The position numbers and the translations under genes are program-made. Positions 1 through 5,681 of a stretch of 6,001 bases of DNA are shown in pieces. Origin of the DNA: Chloroflexota bacterium (GTDB lineage Bacteria; Chloroflexota; Dehalococcoidia; Lucifugimonadales; Lucifugimonadaceae); the NCBI GenBank assembly GCA_030831265.1, contig JAURLM010000277.1, positions 1 to 6,001 on the forward strand. The letters run 5' to 3'. Below the pieces are notes generated by a model. The model did not search any database and was not told where the DNA came from. It saw only the letters and a program-made list of their open reading frames with translations. Position 1 is the stretch's first letter. Each line of letters opens with the position of its first letter.

Positions 1-1
1 T

Positions 2-61
2 CAAGTTCCTCTGCTGCCCGGCGAAGAAATCATTGAGCGGACAGCCCATGCCAACCACTGA
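2..61 (+). CDS. C-terminal end of an upstream gene, probably CinA/PncC-like domain (partial)
   Basis: Reading from base 2, an open frame gives 19 residues ending LLPGEEIIERTAHANH and a TGA at 59-61; the rest lies before the window. The piece alone is too short for a family assignment. The idea that it ends a CinA C-terminal (nicotinamide-nucleotide amidohydrolase-like) domain rests on its neighbour: in proteins I recall, the nucleotidylyltransferase that follows is fused behind such a domain, joined by a linker containing an LPGE-like segment. Its end overlaps the next gene, in another frame, by 14 bases from ATG 48 (29 bases from TTG 33). It may be a separate, translationally coupled gene or the first half of a frameshifted fusion gene. 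That the frame is coding is moderately likely; the family is a guess. Confidence 0.45.
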   Translation, partial: QVPLLPGEEIIERTAHANH

Positions 62-656
62 ACTCGACCGGTTGTACGCCGGACAGGTGCATTACGTGGT
101 GGTGCACCCGGATGGCAGCATGTCAGCGGATATCGATCTGACGGACCGTGTCGTGCTTGCAGGGTCTTTCAACCCGGTTCATCGCGGTCATCTCAGGATG
201 ATGAAGGCTGCGGAGCGAATCACAGGGCGACGAGGTCTCTTCGAAATCTCAATTGAGAACGTGGACAAGCCAGATCTGCCACGTGATGAGTTGGAAGGGC
301 GACTGAAATCGTTCCGGGGAATCGGGGACGTTGTAGTGACCCGTGCCCGATTGTTCGCAAATAAGGCAGCACTGTTGAACGGCTGCTGGTTCGTTCTTGG
401 CTACGACACCGCAGTAAGGCTACTGGATGATCGCTATTACCCGGCGGGCACCAGCGCAGAGCAGGAACTGCTACTACTCAATAAGTCTGGAACGAGATTC
501 ATCGTCGCAGGACGTGTAGATGCTTCAGGGAAATTCCGGGGATTATCTGACCTCACTATCCCCGCTGGCATTCAAGCGATGTTCATGCCGATACCGGAAT
601 CTGACTTCCGTGAGGACATCTCGTCTACCGAGCTTCGACGCCGGCGCTCTGAGTAG
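48..656 (+). CDS. Nucleotidylyltransferase-fold protein (NadD/cytidylyltransferase-like)
   Basis: The 202-residue product (from ATG 48) belongs to the HxGH nucleotidylyltransferase superfamily, whose members transfer an AMP or CMP group to a phosphorylated substrate. The GSFNPVHRGH motif (residues 39-48) is the nucleotide-binding T/HxGH signature, and DISSTELRRR near the C-terminus is the matching ISSTxxR motif. A segment FEISIENVDKP and the GYDTAVRLLDDRYY stretch fit a subgroup I recall as the C-terminal half of CinA-like fusion proteins in bacteria and plants. The substrate is unknown; a link to pyridine nucleotide metabolism would fit a CinA/PncC partner but is inference. ATG 48 is preferred because it overlaps the upstream stop, as in coupled genes; TTG 33 in the same frame would add five residues. 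The start carries only a weak GAGCGG ribosome-site candidate. The gene ends in TAG, 32 bases inside the tail of the opposing regulator gene. Confidence 0.85.
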   Translation: MPTTELDRLYAGQVHYVVVHPDGSMSADIDLTDRVVLAGSFNPVHRGHLRMMKAAERITGRRGLFEISIENVDKPDLPRDELEGRLKSFRGIGDVVVTRARLFANKAALLNGCWFVLGYDTAVRLLDDRYYPAGTSAEQELLLLNKSGTRFIVAGRVDASGKFRGLSDLTIPAGIQAMFMPIPESDFREDISSTELRRRRSE

Positions 657-1104
657 CACATTTCGTTGCTTCCAGCACCTTGCTCATTGCCCGCCCCAGG
701 ACCGCCACATCCTCGTCTGAAAGATTCGCGAAAAAGTTTTCCTCAATGCCACGCAGATGACCGGGTGCGGAACGTCGTAGCTCGCGTTTGCCAAGTGGAG
801 TCAGCACTGCGAATGTCCCGCGCTTGTCATGCGCACACGGCTCACGTGAAATAAGCCCGGCCGTTTCCATGCGATCAACCAACCGGGTCAGGCCGGAGCG
901 GGAATAGAGCACGCGTTCGGCAAGCTCTTGCAGCCGTAGTCGGCCACCTTCAGCCACTGACAGTTGGAACAATACGTCATACCACGGCAGTGAAATCCCG
1001 CGTTCAGAAACAAGGTTCTTGTTGAGCACTTCAGAAACCTGCTGATGCGCTCGCAAGAAACTTCCAAAAACCGTGATTTTCGCTTCGTCTGGCCGTTCGC
1101 TCAT
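625..1104 (-). CDS. MarR-family winged-helix transcriptional regulator
   Basis: The 159-residue product has the size and layout of a MarR regulator: helical dimerisation segments at both ends (about 10-50 and 115-147) around a winged helix-turn-helix. LRLQELAERV (56-65) is the first DNA-binding helix, SRSGLTRLVDRMETAGLI (68-85) holds the recognition helix, and HDKRGTFAVLTPLGKREL (92-109) is the wing with the family's D-x-R-G and LT-x-x-G pattern. Such proteins are usually dimeric repressors that release DNA when a small phenolic, oxidant or other ligand binds. The ATG at 1104 has a GAGAG candidate ribosome site 12 bases upstream (1117-1121). The gene is divergent from the nitroreductase across 161 bases, the usual arrangement for a regulator controlling its neighbour and itself. 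The two cysteines (90 and 149) could sense oxidants, but nothing shows that they do. The gene ends in TAG and overlaps the opposing gene tail to tail. Confidence 0.92.
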   Translation of the reverse strand: MSERPDEAKITVFGSFLRAHQQVSEVLNKNLVSERGISLPWYDVLFQLSVAEGGRLRLQELAERVLYSRSGLTRLVDRMETAGLISREPCAHDKRGTFAVLTPLGKRELRRSAPGHLRGIEENFFANLSDEDVAVLGRAMSKVLEATKCATQSAGVEAR

Positions 1105-1152
1105 GACCTGATTCTACTCTCGTGTATCATCCACATCGCACAGTTACGAAGA

Positions 1153-1168
1153 ATGTCGAATTCGTCAT
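1153..1168. promoter_or_regulatory. Candidate MarR operator: near-perfect 16-base palindrome
   Basis: The 16 bases ATGTCGAATTCGTCAT are self-complementary at 14 of 16 positions (one mismatched symmetric pair). Length and symmetry suit a dimeric MarR protein, whose sites are typically imperfect palindromes of about this length in the shared upstream region. The site lies 49 bases before the regulator's start and about 98 bases before the nitroreductase start. Binding is inferred only from symmetry and position. Confidence 0.4.
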
Positions 1169-1228
1169 CCTACGTCCCCAACGCAAACCGGTTGGTGATG
1201 TGTAGCGGGTGAGCAATCCGTAGGGGTC

Positions 1229-1264
1229 GTAACACGAATCATGGATGTGCGGCAGGTAACACGA
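1229..1264 (+). repeat. 9-base direct repeat GTAACACGA, two copies 27 bases apart
   Basis: GTAACACGA occurs at 1229-1237 and again at 1256-1264, the second copy ending one base before the nitroreductase ATG. A related ATACACGA is read on the minus strand at about 1120-1127, just before the regulator gene. Repeats placed like this can be protein-binding sites, but a 9-base match may also be chance. Confidence 0.35.
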
Positions 1265-1265
1265 G

Positions 1266-1847
1266 ATGTCAAAAAGACTAGTCACGGAACATACGGAATC
1301 TCTCGATTCCGTATTTATCGACCGCTTTTCCACCCGCTCGTTTTCATACCGCCCGGTTAGTGATACTCAACTCAGTACGTTGTTTGAAGCTGCGCGCTGG
1401 GCACCGTCGGCAAGCAATTCACAGCCATGGCTGTTCCTTTACTCCACAACTGGCACCGAACGCGAAGTCTTCAATTCTCTGCTTCGGCCTAATAATCAGC
1501 GCTGGGCCACCGCCGCACCCGTACTTGCGTATGTATTCGCAAGGAAGTATGCAGACGATGGGCGCGCCTACCGCACCAGCCAGTTCGATACGGGAGCAGC
1601 CTGGATGTCTCTAGCAATCCAGGCTGCAAAACTCGGTCTGCATACCCATGCAATTGGCGGCATCAATTTCGATCAGGTTCACGACAAACTGGGATTGTCG
1701 CCGGACGACTACGACGTAATTGTCGGTGTGGCCATCGGATATCGCGGCAATCCTGCCAACCTGCCGGATGATCTGCAACTACGAGAGCATCCGAGCGATC
1801 GGAAACAAGTGACGGAAATCGCCCGACGCTGGGTTTTTCCTAGCTAA
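1266..1847 (+). CDS. Nitroreductase-family FMN-dependent oxidoreductase
   Basis: The 193-residue product is a typical single-domain nitroreductase-family flavoprotein. It should bind FMN and use NAD(P)H to reduce a substrate such as a nitroaromatic, quinone or enone; the physiological substrate cannot be read from the sequence. The FMN-phosphate-binding start RFSTRSFSYRPV (20-31) is followed by the family hallmark EAARWAPSASNSQPW (41-55). A buried helix DTGAAWMSLAIQAAKLGLHTHAIGG and the late VGVAIGYRG segment are the usual second flavin-contacting regions. ATG 1266 has an AGGT ribosome site 8 bases upstream, and the N-terminus has a normal length. No signal peptide or membrane segment is seen, so it is cytoplasmic. 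Control by the divergent MarR protein is likely, and a perfect inverted repeat lies inside its first codons. It ends in TAA and overlaps the next gene, on the other strand, by 8 bases. Confidence 0.93.
   Translation: MSKRLVTEHTESLDSVFIDRFSTRSFSYRPVSDTQLSTLFEAARWAPSASNSQPWLFLYSTTGTEREVFNSLLRPNNQRWATAAPVLAYVFARKYADDGRAYRTSQFDTGAAWMSLAIQAAKLGLHTHAIGGINFDQVHDKLGLSPDDYDVIVGVAIGYRGNPANLPDDLQLREHPSDRKQVTEIARRWVFPS
1291..1314. repeat. Perfect 10-base inverted repeat with 4-base spacer inside the nitroreductase 5' end
   Basis: ATACGGAATC (1291-1300) is followed by TCTC and then its exact reverse complement GATTCCGTAT (1305-1314). It begins 25 bases after the first base of the nitroreductase start codon and encodes residues of the variable N-terminus. 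It may act as a DNA operator for a dimeric regulator, such as the divergent MarR protein, or as an mRNA hairpin affecting early translation. An 8-base stretch AATCCGTA at 1214-1221, in the intergenic region, resembles one half-site. Confidence 0.55.
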
Positions 1848-2220
1848 CCGGCATCCAACCCATGCCTTCGTTGGCCTCTTCCAGACCGCCGCGGTAAACC
1901 CACTCGCGGCCTTCGGTGTCCACTTTCCGAGCAGATTCCGACTCCATGTTCAACCGTAGAGAGCCGAGTTCACATTCGATCTCGATGGACATGTCCTGGT
2001 GGGATTTCACGCGCACAGGACGACTGTGCATCACATTCGTCTCGCCAACTGAAAGCGTCAGCCACGGGTCAGCTTTGCCCATAACAACTTTGGAAAACTG
2101 AGCCTTGTCCACAATGCGCAGGCGGTCAGGCTCGCAGCTGAAGTACGGGTTTGATGGGAATGGTTCGTATGGGAATGTCATTGCAGAAGTTCCGAAAAAC
2201 AAAGCGGTGTCGAAGGGCAT
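1840..2220 (-). CDS. Conserved-looking hypothetical protein, unrecognised family
   Basis: I do not recognise this 126-residue product. It is a soluble-looking protein without signal peptide, membrane segment or known catalytic motif. Alternating hydrophobic and polar stretches (LRIVDKAQFSKVV, PWLTLSVGETNV, SIEIECELGSLRLNME) suggest a mainly beta fold, and the end is rich in W and G (EWVYRGG, GMGWMPVS). It begins 9 bases after the hflX stop on the same strand, so it is probably the last gene of the miaA-dapF-dapL-hflX operon. ATG 2220 has no clear ribosome site. ATG 2181 (MTFPYEPF..., 113 residues) has a GGA at suitable distance and is an equally good start. The gene ends in TAG, overlapping the opposing nitroreductase stop by 8 bases. 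That it is a real gene is likely from spacing and residue composition; its function is unknown. Confidence 0.7.
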   Translation of the reverse strand: MPFDTALFFGTSAMTFPYEPFPSNPYFSCEPDRLRIVDKAQFSKVVMGKADPWLTLSVGETNVMHSRPVRVKSHQDMSIEIECELGSLRLNMESESARKVDTEGREWVYRGGLEEANEGMGWMPVS

Positions 2221-2229
2221 CAGGACGGA

Positions 2230-3399
2230 CTAACTTACCGCTGGAACTGTGCCTGCCATCTCAGCAATCACGTTTAGCTGGTTATCGATCTCCTCACGGA
2301 GCCGTTCTAACCCCCAGCCAGCCGTGGCAGACGTCAGCACCGCTGCCTCATCGTGTGGCAAAAGATCCTGGGAAAATTCGTCCGGTTCTCCAGTATCGGG
2401 AGAAGACGCCACGAGGTCCCACTTGTTCAACACCAGGATTCGAGGAGTTTCCCCAAGTCCCATGTCTTTCAGTACGTCATCGACAACCTGTACCTGCTCG
2501 GCGGCGAAGTGGCTGCTGACGTCAACAACGTGCAAGAGCAAGTCGGCTTCGAGGGCCTCTTCCAGTGTTGCCCGAAATGAAGCGACAACTATTGGTGGCA
2601 GTTTGTGGATGAAGCCCACCGTGTCGGAAATGGCTCCCCGCGTGCCTGATGGCAAGAAAAGTTGCCGCGTGGTTGTATCCAGCGTTTCGAACAACCTGTC
2701 GCGTGACCGAACCACACCGGATGTCAGCCGGTTGAACAGCGCTGATTTACCAGCGTTCGTGTAGCCGACAAGTGTGACCGTGAACAGATCACGTGTCCGT
2801 CGACGTCGTTGTTGACCGCGCTGCGCCTGGACTTTCTCAATCTCTTTCTTAACGCGTGACAGCCTTGAACGCACCAAGCGTCGGTCGGTCTCAATCTGCG
2901 TTTCACCCGGACCCCTCGTGCCAACCCCACCACCAAGTCGTTCAAGGTGAGACCACTGCCCTGCCAACCTCGGCAACAGGTATTCAGTCTGGGCCAGTTC
3001 AATTTGTAGCTGGCCTTCTCGCGTACGGGCCCGCTGAGCAAACACATCGAGGATCAGCGCTGTACGGTCGATGACTTTGACCTTCAGCGCGTCTTCAAGC
3101 ATGCGTTGCTGTGATGGGGTCAGTTCATCATCGAATACGGCAGTATCGATATTCTCGTGCTCGATAACCTCTTTGAGGTCATCGATTTTTCCTGCACCGA
3201 GATACGTTGGTGACGGCCTGTTTTGCATCTGCGTCACCTGGGCGACTGGATTGGCACGGGCAGCACGAACCAACTCCGCCAGTTCGTCGATGGAATCTTC
3301 GAGAGTCCAGATACCAGCTTTCGACCTGACCTGCGCCCCTACAAGGCACACGCGTTCACGCTTGGGACCAGTTGAATATGTTCGTTTTCGTCCAGACAA
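2230..3399 (-). CDS. hflX: GTPase HflX (ribosome-associated)
   Basis: The 389-residue product has the full HflX layout. The N-terminal HflX domain includes TYLGAGKIDDLKE (65-77) and the FDDELTPSQQRMLED region (89-103). A basic coiled linker contains the glycine-rich GGGVGTRGPGETQIETDRR (156-174). The Obg-HflX G domain follows: G1 GYTNAGKS (212-219), G2 DTTT (241-244), G3 DTVG (259-262), G4 NKWD (325-328), and G5 TSA (356-358). HflX binds the 50S subunit and splits stalled or idle ribosomes, especially under heat or stress. The start is TTG 3399, the only usual start codon near the expected N-terminus; a GTG at residue 17 is possible, and neither has a clear ribosome site. Only 9 codons separate it from the dapL TAG, in the same frame, so it may depend on dapL translation. 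It ends in TAG. Confidence 0.95.
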   Translation of the reverse strand: MSGRKRTYSTGPKRERVCLVGAQVRSKAGIWTLEDSIDELAELVRAARANPVAQVTQMQNRPSPTYLGAGKIDDLKEVIEHENIDTAVFDDELTPSQQRMLEDALKVKVIDRTALILDVFAQRARTREGQLQIELAQTEYLLPRLAGQWSHLERLGGGVGTRGPGETQIETDRRLVRSRLSRVKKEIEKVQAQRGQQRRRRTRDLFTVTLVGYTNAGKSALFNRLTSGVVRSRDRLFETLDTTTRQLFLPSGTRGAISDTVGFIHKLPPIVVASFRATLEEALEADLLLHVVDVSSHFAAEQVQVVDDVLKDMGLGETPRILVLNKWDLVASSPDTGEPDEFSQDLLPHDEAAVLTSATAGWGLERLREEIDNQLNVIAEMAGTVPAVS

Positions 3400-3426
3400 G
3401 TTTTGCCGTAACCGGGAACATGGCCG

Positions 3427-4590
3427 CTAGCTGAGTTTGAGGCCACTCAAACGGCGGATTCCCTCGTCTATTCGATCGTCAGGGGTCGTTAATGAAAGCC
3501 GGATGTAGCCTTCTCCCGCAGGACCGTAGCCATTTCCGGGAGTCACCACCACGTTACGTTCGTCCAGTAGCTTTTGCGCGAATTTAGCGGACGTGTAACC
3601 TTCCGGTATTGCGACCCATATGTAGAGTCCAGCCTTGGGAGCTACCGCGTCTATACCAATTTCGTTCAGTATCGCCACCACGCGGTCGCGGCGCTTACGG
3701 TAGATATCGTTGTTCTGCTTGAGCCATTCTGGGGACAGGTTTAGCGCTTCAATACCCATCTCCTGGATAGCCTGTGACAGCCCGGAGTCAATGTTCGACT
3801 TGACTCTCATCAACGCATTCACCATGTCCGAGTTGCCAACGGCCATGCCAATGCGCCAGCCGGTCATGTTGGCTGTCTTGGACAGGCTATGGAATTCCAT
3901 TGCGATGTCACGTGCACCCTCGGCCTGGAGGATAGACGGCGCAACGTAGCCGTCATAGGTGACTTCGGTATAGCAGGCATCATGCAGCAGGGCGATATCA
4001 AACTCTTTGGCGAAGCGAACTGCTTCGTTAAAGAACTCCAGGGAGGCTATCGCTCCGGTCGGGTTGTTCGGGTAGTTCAACCAGAGAACTTTTGCCTCCC
4101 GCGCCACGTCAGTCGGTATGTCCTCGAATTTCGGCAGCCATGCATTTTCAGCGGTCAACGGGACAAAGTGGCTTTTTCCACCGGCAAACATAGTACCGAT
4201 CTCATAAACCGGGTATGCAGGATCAGGAACCAGGGCCGTGTCACCGGGGTCGATGAAGCAGAGCGATGCGTGGGCTATGCCTTCTTTGGCACCGATCAGG
4301 TTGATCGCTTCAGTCGCAGGATCCAGGTTGATATCAAACCTGCGCTTGTAGAAGTCGCAGACCGCTTTTCGGAACTCAGGAAGCCCCTCTGACTCCGGGT
4401 ATCGATGATGCGCTGGTGTACGCAATGCAGTTTCAAGGCGATTCAGCACCGGGTCCGGTGTCGGGATATCCGGGTCACCGATGCCGAACGAGATTACGTC
4501 GATACCCTGGGCTCGTTTGGCGGCGATGGCACGCGAAATGCCAACGAAAAGATATGGCGGCAGTTCCTGGACTCTTCGAGCGAACTTCAT
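3427..4590 (-). CDS. dapL: LL-diaminopimelate aminotransferase (class I/II PLP aminotransferase)
   Basis: The 387-residue product is a complete fold-type I aminotransferase. It starts MKFARRVQELPPYLFVGIS and follows closely, from memory, the LL-diaminopimelate aminotransferase of Dehalococcoides, including the PLP-pocket segments. Visible residues are NYPNNPTG (172-179) with the PLP-contacting Asn, D204 and Y207, the Schiff-base lysine K238 in SLSKTANMTGWRIGM (235-249), and the carboxylate-binding R364 in GYIRLSL. DapL converts tetrahydrodipicolinate plus glutamate directly to LL-diaminopimelate, bypassing the succinylase or acetylase steps of lysine synthesis. A dapF directly upstream supports this over a generic aspartate aminotransferase. 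ATG 4590 matches the family start; a purine-rich GGGGAG lies about 19 bases upstream, too far for an ideal ribosome site. It lies 166 bases after dapF and 27 before hflX, and ends in TAG. Confidence 0.92.
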   Translation of the reverse strand: MKFARRVQELPPYLFVGISRAIAAKRAQGIDVISFGIGDPDIPTPDPVLNRLETALRTPAHHRYPESEGLPEFRKAVCDFYKRRFDINLDPATEAINLIGAKEGIAHASLCFIDPGDTALVPDPAYPVYEIGTMFAGGKSHFVPLTAENAWLPKFEDIPTDVAREAKVLWLNYPNNPTGAIASLEFFNEAVRFAKEFDIALLHDACYTEVTYDGYVAPSILQAEGARDIAMEFHSLSKTANMTGWRIGMAVGNSDMVNALMRVKSNIDSGLSQAIQEMGIEALNLSPEWLKQNNDIYRKRRDRVVAILNEIGIDAVAPKAGLYIWVAIPEGYTSAKFAQKLLDERNVVVTPGNGYGPAGEGYIRLSLTTPDDRIDEGIRRLSGLKLS

Positions 4591-4756
4591 CGGCTTGGTC
4601 TGGGTCTTTCTCCCCGGTCATATTCGTTGTTGCCTGAATCACCGGAGTATCTTGCTTTATTTTTCAACGCTGACTGATCGCTGCAATCTCGGCCAGCCAG
4701 CGTTTGTCTGTCTTGCGCACCAGTTTACCTGTACCGGTGTGCGCCGGGGCTTGCTG
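4591..4756 (-). other. 166-base dapF-dapL spacer with a hairpin and a short open frame
   Basis: This is the longest gap in the operon. Read on the minus strand, 30 sense codons follow the dapF TAG in the same frame up to a TGA at 4664-4666. The possible peptide ends KRWLAEIAAISQR, and an internal GTG could start an 18-residue version with AGGT 5 bases before it. The arms GCGCAC (4715-4720) and GTGCGC (4739-4744) can form a 6-base-pair hairpin just after dapF, without a T-tract, so it is not a clear terminator. An A-rich stretch (about 4655-4666) follows. No tRNA, riboswitch or good promoter was recognised. Confidence 0.4.
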
Positions 4757-5620
4757 CTAGTCCGGCCAGACACCCTCAAATACCTCGACAGCGGGACCTT
4801 CGAGAAACGCCTCTCCCGATTTGTCCCACGAGATTTTCAGTATTCCTCCGTCGACGACTACCTCTACTTCGTCATCGACAAGCCCATGAGCCCTTGCCGC
4901 GGTAGCTGAAGCCGTCGAACCGGTTCCAGATGAAAGGGTCTCTCCGGCACCACGCTCAAATATGCGCGCACGGATGCGGTTGCGAGAGAGAACGTTCACG
5001 ATTTCGAAGTTGATCCGGTTGGGAAACATCGGATGTTTTTCGACCAGCGGGCCGAGTTCCAGCAAAGGGAACCTTTCTACTGGTTCATCAGGGAACACAA
5101 CTGCATGTGGATTCCCAACAGACAGACAGGTGATTTTGAGTGTCCGACCGCCCACTTCCAGCGGGAAGTCAATCACTTTCGCTGCGTTTCCAATGACATT
5201 CGTATCTACAGGTATTTTCGCCGGAGCGAATTCAGGCACACCCATTGCGACCTTTGCGGCAATCATCTTGTCACCGCTCATTGTTGGTACAACCGTTCGT
5301 ATGCCGCCACCGGTTTCGACTATCAAACCATCGGGACCGGGGATGGCTATCTTCCTGTCAATAACGAACTTTGAGAACAGGCGAATTCCATTCCCGCTCA
5401 TCTCAGCTTCAGAGCCATCCGGGTTATAGACACGCATCCGGACCTGTGCCCTAGAAGCATCCTGTGGTTCCTGCACAAGGACGATGCCGTCCGAGCCGAC
5501 ACCAAATGCCAGCCTGCTCATCTGGAGCGAAAGGTTGCCCCAGTCCCGGTCAATTCCACGGCCGTCAATGGCAATGTAGTCATTACCGGCACCTTGTAGC
5601 TTCGCGAACGGAGTGGTCAA
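4757..5620 (-). CDS. dapF: Diaminopimelate epimerase family protein with Ser in place of both catalytic Cys
   Basis: The 287-residue product has the two-lobed DapF fold and its landmark motifs: GAGNDY (10-15), NPDGSEAEMSGNGIR (66-80), GNPHAV (169-174) and ERGAGET (222-228). DapF converts LL- to meso-diaminopimelate using two cysteines as acid and base (Cys73 and Cys217 in Haemophilus influenzae). Here the matching residues are Ser75 (in EMSGNG; codon 5396-5398) and Ser231 (in LSSGTG; codon 4928-4930), and the Cys usually seen in GNGxRC is Leu81. Its place before dapL still argues for a role in lysine synthesis; reduced or altered activity is possible. The start TTG 5620 was chosen because GGAGAT (5627-5632) sits 6 bases upstream and nine residues precede GAGND, as in the family. 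Upstream in-frame TTG/GTG codons up to 5713 would add 31 unconserved residues and overlap miaA. It ends in TAG. Confidence 0.9.
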   Translation of the reverse strand: MTTPFAKLQGAGNDYIAIDGRGIDRDWGNLSLQMSRLAFGVGSDGIVLVQEPQDASRAQVRMRVYNPDGSEAEMSGNGIRLFSKFVIDRKIAIPGPDGLIVETGGGIRTVVPTMSGDKMIAAKVAMGVPEFAPAKIPVDTNVIGNAAKVIDFPLEVGGRTLKITCLSVGNPHAVVFPDEPVERFPLLELGPLVEKHPMFPNRINFEIVNVLSRNRIRARIFERGAGETLSSGTGSTASATAARAHGLVDDEVEVVVDGGILKISWDKSGEAFLEGPAVEVFEGVWPD

Positions 5621-5626
5621 GTCTAT

Positions 5627-5632
5627 ATCTCC
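5627..5632 (-). promoter_or_regulatory. Ribosome binding site deciding the dapF TTG start
   Basis: On the minus strand GGAGAT lies 6 bases before TTG 5620. It is the best Shine-Dalgarno match seen at any start in the window, and it supports a 287-residue DapF rather than a longer form overlapping the end of miaA. Confidence 0.6.
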
Positions 5633-5681
5633 AATCTGGCAAGTCGAATAGTTCAAACTGGTCGGGAATTCATATGGACGG

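Larger units (their letters stand above)
1105..1265. promoter_or_regulatory. Divergent promoter/operator region between MarR gene and nitroreductase
   Basis: These 161 bases must hold the start signals for both flanking genes. No convincing -35/-10 pair stands out on either strand; TAGAAT just before the MarR ATG resembles a -10 box but lacks a good -35 partner. The region holds a near-palindrome around a GAATTC centre (1153-1168), an 8-base palindrome AACCGGTT (1186-1193) and a direct repeat GTAACACGA at 1229-1237 and 1256-1264. AGGT at 1254-1257, 8 bases before ATG 1266, is the likely ribosome site of the nitroreductase. That the region is regulatory is a strong inference from the divergent layout; individual sites are unproven. 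Confidence 0.6.

Noticed and set aside
1127..1333. Open frame of 68 codons on the minus strand across the divergent region
   Set aside because: It runs through the promoter region and antisense to the nitroreductase start, with a cysteine- and serine-rich product of no family character.
1828..1844. Hairpin GCTGGG-TTTTT-CCTAGC at the nitroreductase end as a terminator
   Set aside because: The T-run is the loop, not a tail; no T-tract follows on either strand, and one pair is a G-T wobble.
2249..2764. Open frame of 171 codons on the plus strand opposite the HflX G domain
   Set aside because: It is a serine-rich antisense shadow of the conserved GTPase motifs.
2724..3047. Open frame of 107 codons on the minus strand inside hflX
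   Set aside because: It is a second frame of the well-supported hflX gene, and the product resembles no protein family.
3889..4392. Open frame of 167 codons on the plus strand opposite dapL
   Set aside because: It is antisense to a clear dapL with all PLP motifs; long antisense frames are common in such sequences.
4663..4682. Promoter for dapL using TTGAAA as -35 and GATACT as -10
   Set aside because: The spacing is only about 10 bases, far short of the usual 16-18.
4962..5429. Open frame of 155 codons on the plus strand opposite dapF
   Set aside because: It is antisense to dapF, rich in serine and threonine, with no recognisable domain.
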